A stretch of DNA of 64,000 nucleotides from Pseudomonas gregormendelii (GCF_017114825.1 NZ_JADEVO010000002.1:1-64000), one strand, 5' to 3'; positions 44,183 to 54,334 are shown, counted from the first letter of the stretch. Notes: generated by a model not told the origin, from the sequence alone. Made by a program: numbers and translations.

Positions 44183-46192
44183 ATGTCCCGACTCAATCCC
44201 CGGCAGCAAGAAGCCGTGAGCTACGTCGGCGGCCCTCTTTTGGTGCTCGCCGGCGCAGGCTCCGGCAAGACCAGCGTGATCACGCGCAAGATTGCGCACC
44301 TGATCCAGAACTGCGGCATCCGCGCCCAGTACATCGTCGCCATGACCTTTACCAACAAGGCTGCGCGCGAGATGAAGGAACGGGTCGGCACCCTGCTCAA
44401 GGGCGGCGAAGGCCGCGGCCTGACCGTGTGCACCTTCCACAACCTGGGCCTGAACATCATCCGCAAGGAACATGTTCGCCTGGGCTACAAGCCCGGCTTC
44501 TCGATTTTTGACGAAGCCGACGTCAAGTCCTTGATGACCGACATCATGCAGAAGGAATACGCGGGCGACGACGGCGTCGACGAGATCAAGAACATGATCG
44601 GCTCGTGGAAGAACGACCTCATCCTGCCTGCCGAGGCCCTGGAAAACGCGCGCAATCCCAAGGAGCAGACCGCCGCCATCGTCTATACCCACTATCAACG
44701 TACGCTCAAGGCGTTCAACGCGGTGGATTTCGACGACCTGATCCTGCTGCCGGTAAAGCTGTTCCAGGAACACGCCGACATCCTCGAAAAGTGGCAGAAC
44801 AAGGTCCGCTACCTGCTGGTGGACGAGTACCAGGACACCAACGCCAGCCAGTATTTGCTGGTGAAGCTGCTGATCGGTACGCGCAACCAGTTCACCGTGG
44901 TGGGCGACGACGACCAGTCGATCTACGCCTGGCGTGGCGCGCGGCCGGAAAACCTGATGCTGCTCAAGGACGATTATCCGTCCCTGAAAGTGGTCATGCT
45001 CGAGCAGAACTACCGCTCCACCAGTCGCATCCTGCGCTGCGCCAACGTGCTGATCTCCAACAACCCCCACGAGTTCGAAAAGCAGCTGTGGAGCGAGATG
45101 GGCCACGGCGACGAGATCCGCGTGATCCGCTGCCGCAACGAAGACGCCGAAGCCGAGCGCGTGGCCGTGGAACTGCTGACCCTGCACCTGCGCACTGACC
45201 GGCCCTACAGCGATTTCGCGATCCTGTACCGCGGCAACTACCAGGCCAAGCTGATCGAGCTGAAACTGCAACACCACCAGATTCCGTATCGGTTGTCGGG
45301 CGGTAACAGCTTCTTCGGGCGCCAGGAAGTGAAAGACCTGATGGCCTACTTCCGCCTGATCGTGAACCCGGACGACGACAACGCCTTCCTGCGAGTGATC
45401 AACGTCCCACGCCGGGAAATCGGCTCGACCACCCTGGAAAAACTCGGTAACTACGCCACCGAACGCAAGATCTCGATGTACGCGGCCACCGACGAAATCG
45501 GCCTGGGCGAACACCTGGATACGCGGTTCACCGATCGCCTGTCACGCTTCAAGCGCTTCATGGACAGGGTCCGCGAGCAGTGTGCCGGCGAAGATCCGAT
45601 TTCGGCGCTGCGCAGCATGGTCATGGACATTGACTATGAGAACTGGCTGCGCACCAACAGCTCCAGCGACAAGGCGGCCGATTACCGGATGGGCAACGTC
45701 TGGTTCCTGATCGAGGCATTGAAAAACACCCTCGAGAAGGACGAAGAAGGCGAGATGACCGTCGAAGACGCCATCGGCAAACTGGTGTTGCGCGACATGC
45801 TGGAACGTCAGCAGGAAGAGGAAGACGGCGCCGAAGGCGTGCAGATGATGACCTTGCACGCCTCCAAGGGCCTGGAGTTCCCCTACGTGTTCATCATGGG
45901 CATGGAAGAGGAAATCCTCCCCCACCGCTCCAGCATCGAAGCCGACACCATCGAGGAAGAACGCCGCCTGGCCTACGTGGGCATCACCCGCGCGCGCCAG
46001 ACCCTGGCCTTCACCTTCGCGGCCAAGCGTAAGCAATATGGCGAGATCATCGACTGTGCGCCAAGCCGCTTCCTCGATGAGCTGCCGCCGGACGACCTGG
46101 CTTGGGAAGGCAATGACGACACCCCCGTCGAAGTCAAAGCCGTTCGCGGCAATACCGCATTGGCGGATATACGGGCGATGTTAAAGCGCTAG
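44183..46192 (+). CDS. rep: ATP-dependent DNA helicase Rep
   Basis: 669 residues, standard for Rep. It is an SF1A 3'-5' helicase that clears proteins ahead of replication forks and aids restart. Walker A LAGAGSGKTS is at 22-31, motif Ia MTFTNKAAREMKER near 55, motif II VDEYQDTN near 213, motif III GDDDQSIYAWRGA near 240, motif IV and V in VMLEQNYRS and MTLHASKGLEFPYVF, and motif VI AYVGITRARQ near 595. RLNPRQQEAV is the Q motif. It is the first gene of rep-xpt with 70 bases between them. Confidence 0.96.
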   Translation: MSRLNPRQQEAVSYVGGPLLVLAGAGSGKTSVITRKIAHLIQNCGIRAQYIVAMTFTNKAAREMKERVGTLLKGGEGRGLTVCTFHNLGLNIIRKEHVRLGYKPGFSIFDEADVKSLMTDIMQKEYAGDDGVDEIKNMIGSWKNDLILPAEALENARNPKEQTAAIVYTHYQRTLKAFNAVDFDDLILLPVKLFQEHADILEKWQNKVRYLLVDEYQDTNASQYLLVKLLIGTRNQFTVVGDDDQSIYAWRGARPENLMLLKDDYPSLKVVMLEQNYRSTSRILRCANVLISNNPHEFEKQLWSEMGHGDEIRVIRCRNEDAEAERVAVELLTLHLRTDRPYSDFAILYRGNYQAKLIELKLQHHQIPYRLSGGNSFFGRQEVKDLMAYFRLIVNPDDDNAFLRVINVPRREIGSTTLEKLGNYATERKISMYAATDEIGLGEHLDTRFTDRLSRFKRFMDRVREQCAGEDPISALRSMVMDIDYENWLRTNSSSDKAADYRMGNVWFLIEALKNTLEKDEEGEMTVEDAIGKLVLRDMLERQQEEEDGAEGVQMMTLHASKGLEFPYVFIMGMEEEILPHRSSIEADTIEEERRLAYVGITRARQTLAFTFAAKRKQYGEIIDCAPSRFLDELPPDDLAWEGNDDTPVEVKAVRGNTALADIRAMLKR

Positions 46193-46232
46193 AATCGAAT
46201 ACTTTTTAACCAAACACTTTTTGACAAGCTAG

Positions 46233-46835
<603 letters not shown>

Positions 46836-46855
46836 CCTGCCGCATTGTGTTATCT

Positions 46856-46951
46856 CTGTGGGAGCCAGCCTGCTGGCGATGGCATCGTGTCAGTCAACAT
46901 CTTAATGACTGACAGACAGCCATCGCCAGCAGGCTGGCTGGCTCCCACAGT
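46856..46951. repeat. REPIN (type A variant)
   Basis: TGTGGGAGCCAGCCTGCTGGCGATGG and CCATCGCCAGCAGGCTGGCTGGCTCCCACA are inverted arms; the right arm has a GGCT duplication. The spacer contains a further inverted pair (GTCAGTCA / TGACTGAC). Confidence 0.85.
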
Positions 46952-46968
46952 TGGTCTTGTGCTGGGCG

Positions 46969-48891
46969 CTATTGCGAAGTGGCCTTGAGGCCGGTGAGCA
47001 ACAACCGCTGGAACAGATCCTCTTTCAATCCGTCCGGGTTAGTCAGCTGCATCCGCTCCAGATGCACCGGAAACTGCGACGCCTCTGGCGCATCCAGCGC
47101 CGCCTTGCCCAGCTCCAGGATTTCCGCCAGCTTGAACTTGCTCTTCAACCAGTTCAAAGCCCGCAACAGATCCCGCTCCACCTCAGTGAAATCGCACCCC
47201 AGCGGATATTCGGGGAACAACTGCGGATGCCGCGCCTGAATCGCCTGCAGCCGTTGCGGCGTATTGTCGGCAAATCGCGGATCGATGCGGAAGTCTTTCG
47301 GCAGCTTGCCCACCTTCTGCGCCTGCTCGATCAGCCCCGGCTGAAAGCGCGAGTCGCTGATATTCAGCAGCGCCTCGATCACCGCCGCATCGGTTTTGCC
47401 ACGCAGATCGGCAATGCCGTATTCCGTCACCACAATATCGCGCAGGTGCCGTGGGATGGTGCAATGGCCATATTCCCAGACGATGTTCGAACTGACCTCC
47501 CCACCCGCCTCGCGCCAGCTGCGCAAGATCAGCACCGAGCGCGCGCCTTGCAGTGCATGACCCTGGGCGACAAAGTTGTACTGGCCGCCCACGCCGCTGA
47601 GCACGCGCCCGTCCTCCAGCTGGTCGGCCACGCCGGCACCCAGCAGGGTCATGGTGAAGACCGTGTTGATGAAACGAGCATCCAGGCGTTGCAGGCGCTT
47701 GAGCTCCTCCTGACCGTATAGCTCGTTGATGTAGCTGATGCGGGTCATGTTGAATTCGAGCCGCTTGCTCTGCGGCAACTCGCGCAGGCGCTCGTAGAAG
47801 CTGCGCGGGCCGAGGAAAAACCCGCCATGCACCGAGATGCCATCGGTCTGTGCGGCCTCATCCAGTGTGCCGGCATTGGCCTGTTGCTGAGTCGGCACAT
47901 CCGGGTAGACCTTGCGCCGCACGATCCCGGCATCCGCCAGCACCAGCAGCCCGTTGACGAACATTTCGCTGCAACCGTACAAGCCTCTGGCGAACGGTTC
48001 GATACCGCCTTCGCGCTCGATCAGTTGCGCCCACTGGCTGAGATTGATGTCTGCCAACAGCGCTTTGTAGCCGTCACTGTCGGCCTGACGCGCGAGCAAG
48101 GCCGCGGTCAGCGCATCGCCCATCGAGCCGATGCCGATCTGCAACGTACCGCCGTCGCGCACCAGTGCGCTGGCGTGCAGCCCGATGAAATGGTCCTGCA
48201 AGCCCACCGGCATGTTGGGCGTGGAGAACAGCGTGGTGTCGTCCTTGGCATCGATCAACAGGTCGAAGACATCGATACCGATTTCAGCGTCGCCGGGCAT
48301 ATAAGGCAAATCGTTATGCACCTGCCCGACCACCAGGATCGTCTCCCCCGCTGCCCGGCGTTTTTCCACCATGGGCAACAAGTCGAGGGTGATGTCTGGA
48401 TTGCAGCTCAGGCTCAGGCGATCGGGGTGCTCGCTGTGGCTGGCCACAAGCTGGGCGATCAGGTTCAAGCCGGCGGCATTGATGTCCCGCGCGGCGTGGC
48501 TGTAGTTGCTGCTGACGTAATCCTGCTGCGCCGATTCGCTGTGGAGCAGGCTGCCTGGCTGCATGAAGAACTGCTGCACATGCACGTTGGCCGGCAGGCT
48601 GTCCTTGAGCAAATCCGCCAGGAAATCCAGTTCCGGATAATCGCCGAACACCCGCTCGATGAAAGGCTTGAGGAAGCGCCGCTGCAAGCCATCGCCCAGC
48701 ACCGGTCGGCCCAGGCACAACGCGGTGTAGACGGTCAGCTGGCGTTCGGGCAGCTGCGCCACACGGTGATACAGCGCATTGACGAAATGGTTGGGTTTGC
48801 CCAGGCCCAGGGGCAGGCCCATGTGAATGTGCGCCGGCAACCGTGCCAGGACGTCATCGACCGCTTGCTCGATAGAACACAGCTGAACCAT
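46969..48891 (-). CDS. Acetyl-CoA hydrolase/transferase family protein
   Basis: 640 residues, longer than typical members of about 500; the extra length is mainly at the N-terminus and in the middle. The C-terminal half holds the family signature: SGVGGQYNFVAQGHAL near 545-560 with the glycine loop, and VVTEYGIADLRGKTDAAV near 590, where the Glu in the EYG motif contacts CoA. GIGSMGDALTAALL near 265 also matches. Members transfer or hydrolyse acetyl- or succinyl-CoA; which applies here cannot be told. The usual Asp in GGQxDF is Asn. It is flanked by a REPIN and a half REP and looks inserted relative to the xpt-cycB order I recall from P. aeruginosa. Confidence 0.85.
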   Translation of the reverse strand: MVQLCSIEQAVDDVLARLPAHIHMGLPLGLGKPNHFVNALYHRVAQLPERQLTVYTALCLGRPVLGDGLQRRFLKPFIERVFGDYPELDFLADLLKDSLPANVHVQQFFMQPGSLLHSESAQQDYVSSNYSHAARDINAAGLNLIAQLVASHSEHPDRLSLSCNPDITLDLLPMVEKRRAAGETILVVGQVHNDLPYMPGDAEIGIDVFDLLIDAKDDTTLFSTPNMPVGLQDHFIGLHASALVRDGGTLQIGIGSMGDALTAALLARQADSDGYKALLADINLSQWAQLIEREGGIEPFARGLYGCSEMFVNGLLVLADAGIVRRKVYPDVPTQQQANAGTLDEAAQTDGISVHGGFFLGPRSFYERLRELPQSKRLEFNMTRISYINELYGQEELKRLQRLDARFINTVFTMTLLGAGVADQLEDGRVLSGVGGQYNFVAQGHALQGARSVLILRSWREAGGEVSSNIVWEYGHCTIPRHLRDIVVTEYGIADLRGKTDAAVIEALLNISDSRFQPGLIEQAQKVGKLPKDFRIDPRFADNTPQRLQAIQARHPQLFPEYPLGCDFTEVERDLLRALNWLKSKFKLAEILELGKAALDAPEASQFPVHLERMQLTNPDGLKEDLFQRLLLTGLKATSQ

Positions 48892-49031
48892 CTGATCTTC
48901 CCTTACATTCCGTGAGTCAGGGTTGGACCGAGCTTGCCTGCTCTTTGCTGCATTGAACAGTCTGGAACAGTGGAAAATTGGCGGAGCACGCTTGCGCGGG
49001 GCGTCAGGTCACCGACGTCATCGTTGACGAT

Positions 49032-49058
49032 CATCGCGAGCAAGCTCGCTCCTACAGG
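49032..49058. repeat. Single type A REP unit
   Basis: CATCGCGAGCAAGCTCGCTCCTACAGG next to the cycB terminator, without a clear inverted partner. Confidence 0.65.
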
Positions 49059-49061
49059 CAC

Positions 49062-49089
49062 AAAAAAGCCGCCCGAAAGCGGCTTTTTG
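49062..49089 (-). terminator. Intrinsic terminator of the cytochrome c5 gene
   Basis: AAAAAAGCCGC, loop CCGAAA, GCGGCTTTTTG, just past the stop on the minus strand. Confidence 0.87.
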
Positions 49090-49103
49090 CTGAAGATGAA
49101 CGC

Positions 49104-49529
49104 TTATTTCAAGCCGGACATTTTCTCGATGGCGCCTTTGAGATCTGCATCGGAGCAGTCAGCACAGGTGCCTTTTGGCGGCATTGCGTTAATCCCGGTG
49201 ATCGCTTTGGCCAGGATGCCGTCGAGGCCGCCCTGGTGATCCGCACGTTCCTTCCAGGCTGCAGTGTCACCAATTTTTGGTGCGCCCAGCAGGCCGGAGC
49301 CGTGGCAAGCGTTGCAATGTTTTGCAATGATAGAGTCAGGCGTCTTGGCATCACCGCCGCCGACAGAAGCAGCGACTTCCATACCTTTGCACTCTTGACC
49401 TGTTACACAGACCTTGCCGACAGGTTCAAGGCGCTTGGCAATATCGTCATTCGTCGCAGCTTGAGCGCTGACAGCCCATAGGGCCAGTACGGTTGCTGGT
49501 ACAGCCAGCATTTTCATAATTAGGTTCAC
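49104..49529 (-). CDS. cycB: Cytochrome c5
   Basis: 141 residues if started at the GTG at 49529, which has GAGG about eight bases ahead; an in-frame ATG at 49517 gives 137. A signal peptide (about 1-25, AQA) sends it to the periplasm, where it carries electrons to terminal oxidases or reductases. Heme motif CNACH is at 72-76 and the axial Met is in INAMPPKG near 115. Outside it are an extra C41/C47 pair (VCVTGQEC) and CADCSD near 121, the latter being the conserved disulfide of c5 cytochromes. It is monocistronic with a good terminator. Confidence 0.92.
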   Translation of the reverse strand: MNLIMKMLAVPATVLALWAVSAQAATNDDIAKRLEPVGKVCVTGQECKGMEVAASVGGGDAKTPDSIIAKHCNACHGSGLLGAPKIGDTAAWKERADHQGGLDGILAKAITGINAMPPKGTCADCSDADLKGAIEKMSGLK

Positions 49530-49615
49530 GCGTTCACCCTCAATGGTGGCTAGTCACGCCCACGGCCACGGTTCGCAGGCGGGCGCAAGTATAACGGTAA
49601 GCCCGCCACACTGAA

Positions 49616-49642
49616 ACAACCCCAAAGTCGAAGGGGTCTTGT
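49616..49642 (-). terminator. Probable terminator of the PauR-like gene
   Basis: On the minus strand ACCCC, loop TTCGACTTT, GGGGT followed by TGTTTC. The stem is short and the T-tract weak, but it lies some 60 bases past the regulator's stop. Confidence 0.5.
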
Positions 49643-49699
49643 TCCATGGCGTTAAAACGCTTCGGGCGCCTCTGCGGTAGTGGCAGGACGCCTCTTGCG

Positions 49700-50248
49700 T
49701 CAGAAATTCGCCGGTGTCGCTGCGCTGATTAGCCGCGCCGGTGCATCGAACGGATTACGGAAACGGTGCGGCTTGGTACTTTCAAAGTAGTAGCTATCGC
49801 CCGCCTCGAGCACAAATGTTTCAAGCCCGACCACCAATTCCAGTCGACCCTCAAGCAGAATCCCGGTCTCCTCACCTTCATGGGTGAGCATCTCGTCACC
49901 GGTGTCGGCGCCCGGCGGGTAGATTTCGTTGAGGAACGCAATGGCGCGAGTCGGATGAGCACGGCCGACCAGCTTCATGGTCACTGCACCATCGGAGATA
50001 TCGATCAGCTCATTGGCCTTGTAGACGATCTGGGTCGGTTTTTCCTGCAGGATTTCTTCGGAAAAGAACTCGACCATGGACATGGGAATTCCGCCCAACA
50101 CCTTGCGCAACGAACTGATCGAGGGGCTGACGCTGTTCTTCTCAATCATCGAGATGGTGCTGTTGGTAACACCCGCGCGCTTGGCGAGCTCACGCTGGGA
50201 GAGACCCTTGAGCTTACGGATGGATTGCAGTCGTTCACCGACGTCCAA
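49700..50248 (-). CDS. pauR: HTH-cupin transcriptional repressor, PauR-like
   Basis: 182 residues. An XRE-type HTH (about 5-60, LKGLSQRELAKRAGVTNSTISMIEKNSVSPSISSL) is fused to a cupin (about 105-178, LTHEGEETGILLEGRLEL and YYFESTKPHRFRNP). This is the PuuR/PauR layout. Its place beside dadX matches PA5301, which I recall as PauR, the repressor of polyamine catabolism genes in P. aeruginosa that releases DNA when gamma-glutamyl or free polyamines are present. PauB- and PauC-like genes lie 4 and 12 kb away in this window. A large dyad spans its promoter. Confidence 0.87.
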   Translation of the reverse strand: MDVGERLQSIRKLKGLSQRELAKRAGVTNSTISMIEKNSVSPSISSLRKVLGGIPMSMVEFFSEEILQEKPTQIVYKANELIDISDGAVTMKLVGRAHPTRAIAFLNEIYPPGADTGDEMLTHEGEETGILLEGRLELVVGLETFVLEAGDSYYFESTKPHRFRNPFDAPARLISAATPANF

Positions 50249-50260
50249 TGCAGGAGCCTC

Positions 50261-50340
50261 CAGGAATTCAGGTTGTTGGAATATTGAGCGTTATCATGGC
50301 GACAGCGTTCAGTATTTACAACACTTGGACCTGAATCCTG
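50261..50340. promoter_or_regulatory. Extended dyad upstream of the PauR-like gene
   Basis: Nested inverted repeats: CAGGAATTCAGGT (50261-50273) with ACCTGAATCCTG (50329-50340), and TTGTTGGAATATTGAGCG (50273-50290) with CGTTCAGTATTTACAACA (50306-50323). It covers the promoter of the regulator gene, so an autoregulatory operator is likely. A half-site-like match (GTTTCAATATATTTGACA, 62332-62349) lies upstream of the PauC-like gene. Confidence 0.5.
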
Positions 50341-50376
50341 TTGGGCGAGGCGATATTGTGCACACCGTGCCTTGCG

Positions 50377-51450
50377 TCAAACCCCGGAATAGAGCTTTGG
50401 CACCCGACGCAAATTGCAGAATATCTGGTAAGGAATCGTGTCAGCAGCCGCTGCGACTTCGCTGGCAAGGACGTTCCGGCCCCACAGTTCGACGGTTGAG
50501 CCGAGGCCAGCCTGTGGCACGTCGGTCAGGTCGATGCACAACATGTCCATCGACACCCGGCCAATCAACTGGCTACGCTGCCCGGCGACCATGACCGGCG
50601 TACCGGTGGGCGCCTGGCGCGGATAACCATCGGCATAACCCATAGCCACCACGCCAACGCGCATCGGCTTCGGGGTGACAAAACGGGCGCCATAGCCAAT
50701 CGGCTCGCCGGCCGGAAGCTCACGCACACAGATGACTTTCGACTCGAGGGTCATCACCGGTTGCAGGCGCGAGGCCACCGTGTTGGCTTCTTCGAACGGC
50801 GTCGCGCCGTACAGCATGATGCCTGGGCGTACCCAGTCGCTGGGAACCTGCGGCCAGCCCATCACCGCCGGGGAGTTGCGCAGGCTGATTTCCGCCGACA
50901 ACCCCTGGCGGGCCGACTCAAACACCGCGACCTGCTCGGCACTGGATTGATCATGCAACTCGTCAGCACGGGCGAAGTGGCTCATCAGCACAATCTTCGC
51001 GACCTTGCCGCTGGCCAGCAGCCGCTGATACGCCGCCTGGTAGTCCGCCGGATGCAGGCCGACCCGGTGCATGCCCGAGTCAAGCTTGAGCCATACCGTG
51101 ATCGGCTTGCTTAGAGCGGCTTTTTCAATGGCTTCGAGTTGCCACAGCGAATGCACAACACACCAGAAATCGTGCTCGACGATCAGCGACAACTCATCGG
51201 CTTCGAAAAAGCCTTCGAGCAACAGGACCGGCGCGCGAATGCCTGCAGCCCGCAATTCCAGGGCTTCTTCGATGCAGGCCACGGCAAAACCGTCCGCCTC
51301 GGCTTCAAGGGCCTGGGCACACCGTACCGCGCCATGACCGTAGGCATCGGCCTTGATCACGGCGAGGGCTTTGGACCCCGTGACTTCACGGGCCAGTTGG
51401 TAGTTGTGGCGCAGGGCTTGAAGGTCGATCAGGGCACGGGCAGGACGCAT
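50377..51450 (-). CDS. dadX: Catabolic alanine racemase DadX
   Basis: 357 residues. A PLP enzyme with K33 in [11 protein letters not shown] as the Schiff-base lysine and Tyr253 in [11 protein letters not shown] as the second base. It converts L-alanine to D-alanine, the substrate of DadA, and may contribute D-alanine to peptidoglycan. As the third gene of dadA-ridA-dadX it fits the catabolic form rather than Alr. The downstream neighbour is the pauR-like gene on the same strand, about 130 bases away, with its own operator. Confidence 0.95.
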   Translation of the reverse strand: MRPARALIDLQALRHNYQLAREVTGSKALAVIKADAYGHGAVRCAQALEAEADGFAVACIEEALELRAAGIRAPVLLLEGFFEADELSLIVEHDFWCVVHSLWQLEAIEKAALSKPITVWLKLDSGMHRVGLHPADYQAAYQRLLASGKVAKIVLMSHFARADELHDQSSAEQVAVFESARQGLSAEISLRNSPAVMGWPQVPSDWVRPGIMLYGATPFEEANTVASRLQPVMTLESKVICVRELPAGEPIGYGARFVTPKPMRVGVVAMGYADGYPRQAPTGTPVMVAGQRSQLIGRVSMDMLCIDLTDVPQAGLGSTVELWGRNVLASEVAAAADTIPYQIFCNLRRVPKLYSGV

Positions 51451-51537
51451 GGCGGCAGACTTCTGGTCGGTCAGTGGAAGAAAAACCGGCGCGACTGGTG
51501 GCGTACACCGCCAGTCGCACCGGGAGAGGGATCTTGC

Positions 51538-51891
51538 TTAAGGCAGAGCGGCCACTACCGACAGCTCAACCAGGATTTGCGGTTCGCACAGCTTTGACTC
51601 GACCGTGGCACGGGCTGGGGCGACGCCTTTTGGCAGCCACTTGTCCCACACCGAGTTCATGCCGGCGAAATGCGCGTCGATGTCTTTCAGGTAAATCGTG
51701 ACCGACAACAGGCGGTTCTTGTCGGTCCCCGCCAGATCGAGCAAACGCTCGATATTGGCCAGTGTTTCGCGGGTCTGCTGTTCAATCCCGGCGCTCATAT
51801 CATCGCCGACTTGCCCAGACAGGTACACGGTACCGCTATGGACGACGATCTGGCTCATGCGCTCATTGGTGAGCTGGCGCTGGATTGACAT
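51538..51891 (-). CDS. RidA family protein (dad operon)
   Basis: 117 residues from the ATG at 51891 ([20 protein letters not shown]...). RidA-family marks are [10 protein letters not shown] near 20-30, [23 protein letters not shown], and the C-terminal [23 protein letters not shown] with the Arg that binds the imine carboxylate. Members hydrolyse reactive 2-imino acids to keto acids, so this one would deal with the 2-iminopropionate released by DadA; that is inference from context. Its first 29 bases overlap the end of dadA in another frame, so expression is probably coupled. Confidence 0.9.
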   Translation of the reverse strand: MSIQRQLTNERMSQIVVHSGTVYLSGQVGDDMSAGIEQQTRETLANIERLLDLAGTDKNRLLSVTIYLKDIDAHFAGMNSVWDKWLPKGVAPARATVESKLCEPQILVELSVVAALP

Positions 51892-53167
51892 GTTTTGCGG
51901 ACTCCTGAATTTTGTGGCCATAACGAGAAATATCGAGGCCTTCGGCACTGATCTGCGGCGATTTCTTCGCCATCAGATCGGCCAGCAAGCGACCGGAACC
52001 GCATGCCATGGTCCAACCCAGGGTGCCGTGACCGGTGTTCAAAAACAGATTGCTGAACGGGGTCGCGCCCACGATCGGCGTACCGTCCGGGGTAGTCGGA
52101 CGCAAGCCGGTCCAGAAACTTGCCTGGGCCAGATCGCCGCCCTGAGGATAGAGGTCGTTGACGATCATCTCCAGGGTTTCACGCCGACGCGGGTTAAGCG
52201 ACAGGTCAAAACCGGCAATCTCCGCCATGCCGCCGACCCGGATGCGGTTGTCGAAACGGGTGATTGCGACCTTGTAGGTCTCGTCGAGAATGGTCGAAGT
52301 CGGCGCCATTGCCGGGTTGGTGATCGGCACGGTCAGGGAGTAACCCTTGAGCGGATACACCGGAGCCTTGATGCCCAGCGGCTTGAGCAGCTGCGGCGAG
52401 TAGCTGCCGAGCGCAAGTACGTAGCGGTCAGCGGTTTCCAGCTTGCCGTCGATCCACACGCCATTGACGCGGTCGCCGGCGTAGTCGAGCTTCTGGATGT
52501 CCTGGCCAAAGCGGAATTCAACGCCCAGTTTCACGGCCATTTCGGCCAGGCGGGTGGTGAACATCTGGCAGTCGCCCGTCTGGTCGTTCGGCAGGCGCAA
52601 GGCACCTGCGAGGATATCGGTGACGCTGGCCAAGGCCGGTTCGACCCGGGCGATACCAGCGCGATCGAGCAACTCGAACGGCACGCCGGACTCTTTGAGG
52701 ACGGCGATGTCTTTTGCCGCGCCATCCAGTTGCGCCTGGGTACGGAACAGTTGAGTCGTGCCGAGGCTGCGGCCTTCGTAGGCAATGCCGGTTTCAGCGC
52801 GCAATTCATCGAGGCAGTCACGGCTGTACTCGGACAGGCGGACCATGCGCTCCTTGTTCACCGCATAACGGCTGGCGGTGCAGTTGCGCAGCATTTGCGC
52901 CATCCACAGGTACTGGTCGATGTCGGCGGTGGCCTTGATCGCCAACGGGGCGTGGCGTTGCAGCAGCCACTTGATCGCCTTGAGCGGTACACCCGGTGCC
53001 GCCCACGGCGAGGCATAACCCGGCGACACCTGGCCGGCGTTGGCGAAACTGGTCTCCATGGCAGCGGCCGGCTGACGATCCACGACCACCACTTCAAACC
53101 CGGCTCGAGCCAGATAATAAGCACTGGCGGTACCGATGACGCCGCTACCCAAGACCATAACGCGCAT
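51863..53167 (-). CDS. dadA: D-amino acid dehydrogenase small subunit DadA
   Basis: 434 residues from the ATG at 53167 ([20 protein letters not shown]...); a Met two codons earlier is possible. FAD is bound by [10 protein letters not shown] at 7-16. DadA is a membrane-associated flavoprotein that oxidises D-alanine and other D-amino acids to keto acids, feeding electrons to the respiratory chain. The family motifs [14 protein letters not shown] near 395 and [13 protein letters not shown] near 325 are present. It is the first gene of dadA-ridA-dadX, divergent from lrp across about 160 bases that should bind Lrp. Confidence 0.95.
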   Translation of the reverse strand: MRVMVLGSGVIGTASAYYLARAGFEVVVVDRQPAAAMETSFANAGQVSPGYASPWAAPGVPLKAIKWLLQRHAPLAIKATADIDQYLWMAQMLRNCTASRYAVNKERMVRLSEYSRDCLDELRAETGIAYEGRSLGTTQLFRTQAQLDGAAKDIAVLKESGVPFELLDRAGIARVEPALASVTDILAGALRLPNDQTGDCQMFTTRLAEMAVKLGVEFRFGQDIQKLDYAGDRVNGVWIDGKLETADRYVLALGSYSPQLLKPLGIKAPVYPLKGYSLTVPITNPAMAPTSTILDETYKVAITRFDNRIRVGGMAEIAGFDLSLNPRRRETLEMIVNDLYPQGGDLAQASFWTGLRPTTPDGTPIVGATPFSNLFLNTGHGTLGWTMACGSGRLLADLMAKKSPQISAEGLDISRYGHKIQESAKHVNPAPAHQ

Positions 53168-53324
53168 TTTCATATCCCTCATCGCGGCACGCCGCTGACG
53201 TTTGTTGTGTTCGAGCAATGATGTGCGCAGTGTAAAAAAGATTAGGCAGTGCTTTTCACTATATAAGTGCCTATATTTGGCGACAATTCTCGGCAAAAAC
53301 CCTTTTCACGGAGGCGCATCCCCT

Positions 53325-53813
53325 ATGCGTACCAACACTCAGACCAAACGTGAGCTGGACAAGATCGACCGCAACATCCTGCGGATCCTGCAAGCGGACG
53401 GGCGCATCTCGTTTACCGAGCTGGGGGAAAAGGTCGGGCTCTCGACTACGCCCTGCACCGAGCGGGTCCGGCGCCTGGAGCGTGAAGGGATCATCATGGG
53501 CTACAACGCCCGCCTGAATCCGCAGCACCTCAAGGGTAGCCTGCTGGTGTTCGTCGAGATCAGCCTGGACTACAAATCCGGAGATACATTCGAGGAGTTT
53601 CGCCGTGCCGTGCTGAAACTGCCGCACGTGCTGGAATGCCACCTGGTGTCAGGAGATTTCGACTATCTGGTGAAGGCGCGGATTTCCGAGATGGCTTCGT
53701 ACCGCAAACTGCTCGGAGACATCCTGCTCAAGCTGCCGCATGTGCGCGAATCCAAGAGCTACATCGTGATGGAAGAGGTGAAGGAGAGCCTGTGTTTGCC
53801 GATTCCGGATTGA
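53325..53813 (+). CDS. lrp: Leucine-responsive regulator of the dad operon (Lrp)
   Basis: 162 residues from the ATG at 53325, preceded by GGAGG at about 53311. The HTH (about 12-60, ISFTELGEKVGLSTTPCTERVRRLEREG) and the AsnC/RAM effector domain (about 75-155, FVEISLDYKSG, VLECHLVSGDFDYLVKAR) match Lrp. In P. aeruginosa the adjacent Lrp activates dadAX in response to L-alanine. The AT-rich stretch between the two genes (around 53235-53280, with ACTATATAAGTGCCTATA) is the probable binding region. Confidence 0.93.
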   Translation: MRTNTQTKRELDKIDRNILRILQADGRISFTELGEKVGLSTTPCTERVRRLEREGIIMGYNARLNPQHLKGSLLVFVEISLDYKSGDTFEEFRRAVLKLPHVLECHLVSGDFDYLVKARISEMASYRKLLGDILLKLPHVRESKSYIVMEEVKESLCLPIPD

Positions 53814-53831
53814 TCTTTTGACTTTCGACGT

Positions 53832-54185
53832 TTAAACCAACACCTGTCGGGTCGACGCCATGTACTCATGAATCTGCTTCTCCACCCGAGGATGAATCAA
53901 CTCCACAGGCCCACGCCCATTGGGGCACGGCAAGGTTTTGGTGGTGCCAAACAGCCGGCAGATCAGCGGCCGCTCGCCATACACCGTGCAACCATTCGGG
54001 CCCAGGTGCACACAGTTGAGCTCATCCATTGCCGCGTCCTGTTCGGCGCGGGTCTTGCGCGGCAGGCGGGACATTTCTTCCGGCGAGGTGGTCACCGGCC
54101 CACAGCAGTCATGGCAGCCGGGCACGCACTCGAACGAGGGTATCTGCTGGCGCAGGGCGCGAATTTTCTGACTGTTGCAGCTCAT
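53832..54185 (-). CDS. YkgJ family cysteine cluster protein
   Basis: 117 residues from the ATG at 54185 (MSCNSQKIRALRQQIPSF...); the open frame extends upstream without similarity. The cysteine pattern ECVPGCHDCCGP, then C in LNCVH, NGCTVY and RPLICRLFGTT is the CxxCxxCC...C signature of the YkgJ/UPF0153 family, thought to bind an Fe-S cluster or zinc. Function is unknown. It is convergent with lrp and divergent from the oxidoreductase gene. Confidence 0.88.
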   Translation of the reverse strand: MSCNSQKIRALRQQIPSFECVPGCHDCCGPVTTSPEEMSRLPRKTRAEQDAAMDELNCVHLGPNGCTVYGERPLICRLFGTTKTLPCPNGRGPVELIHPRVEKQIHEYMASTRQVLV

Positions 54186-54334
54186 CGAAACAGTGACCAA
54201 AGCAGCGAAATAGAGCGCAATTGTGCAGCAAAAGCGCCCATCCAGACAGCGCGAACCGACCAGTGTTGCCCGGCCTTGAAGGACCGGCTTATGCTCGGTC
54301 AAATTTTCCAGACACCCGAATCAGGAACACGCAC

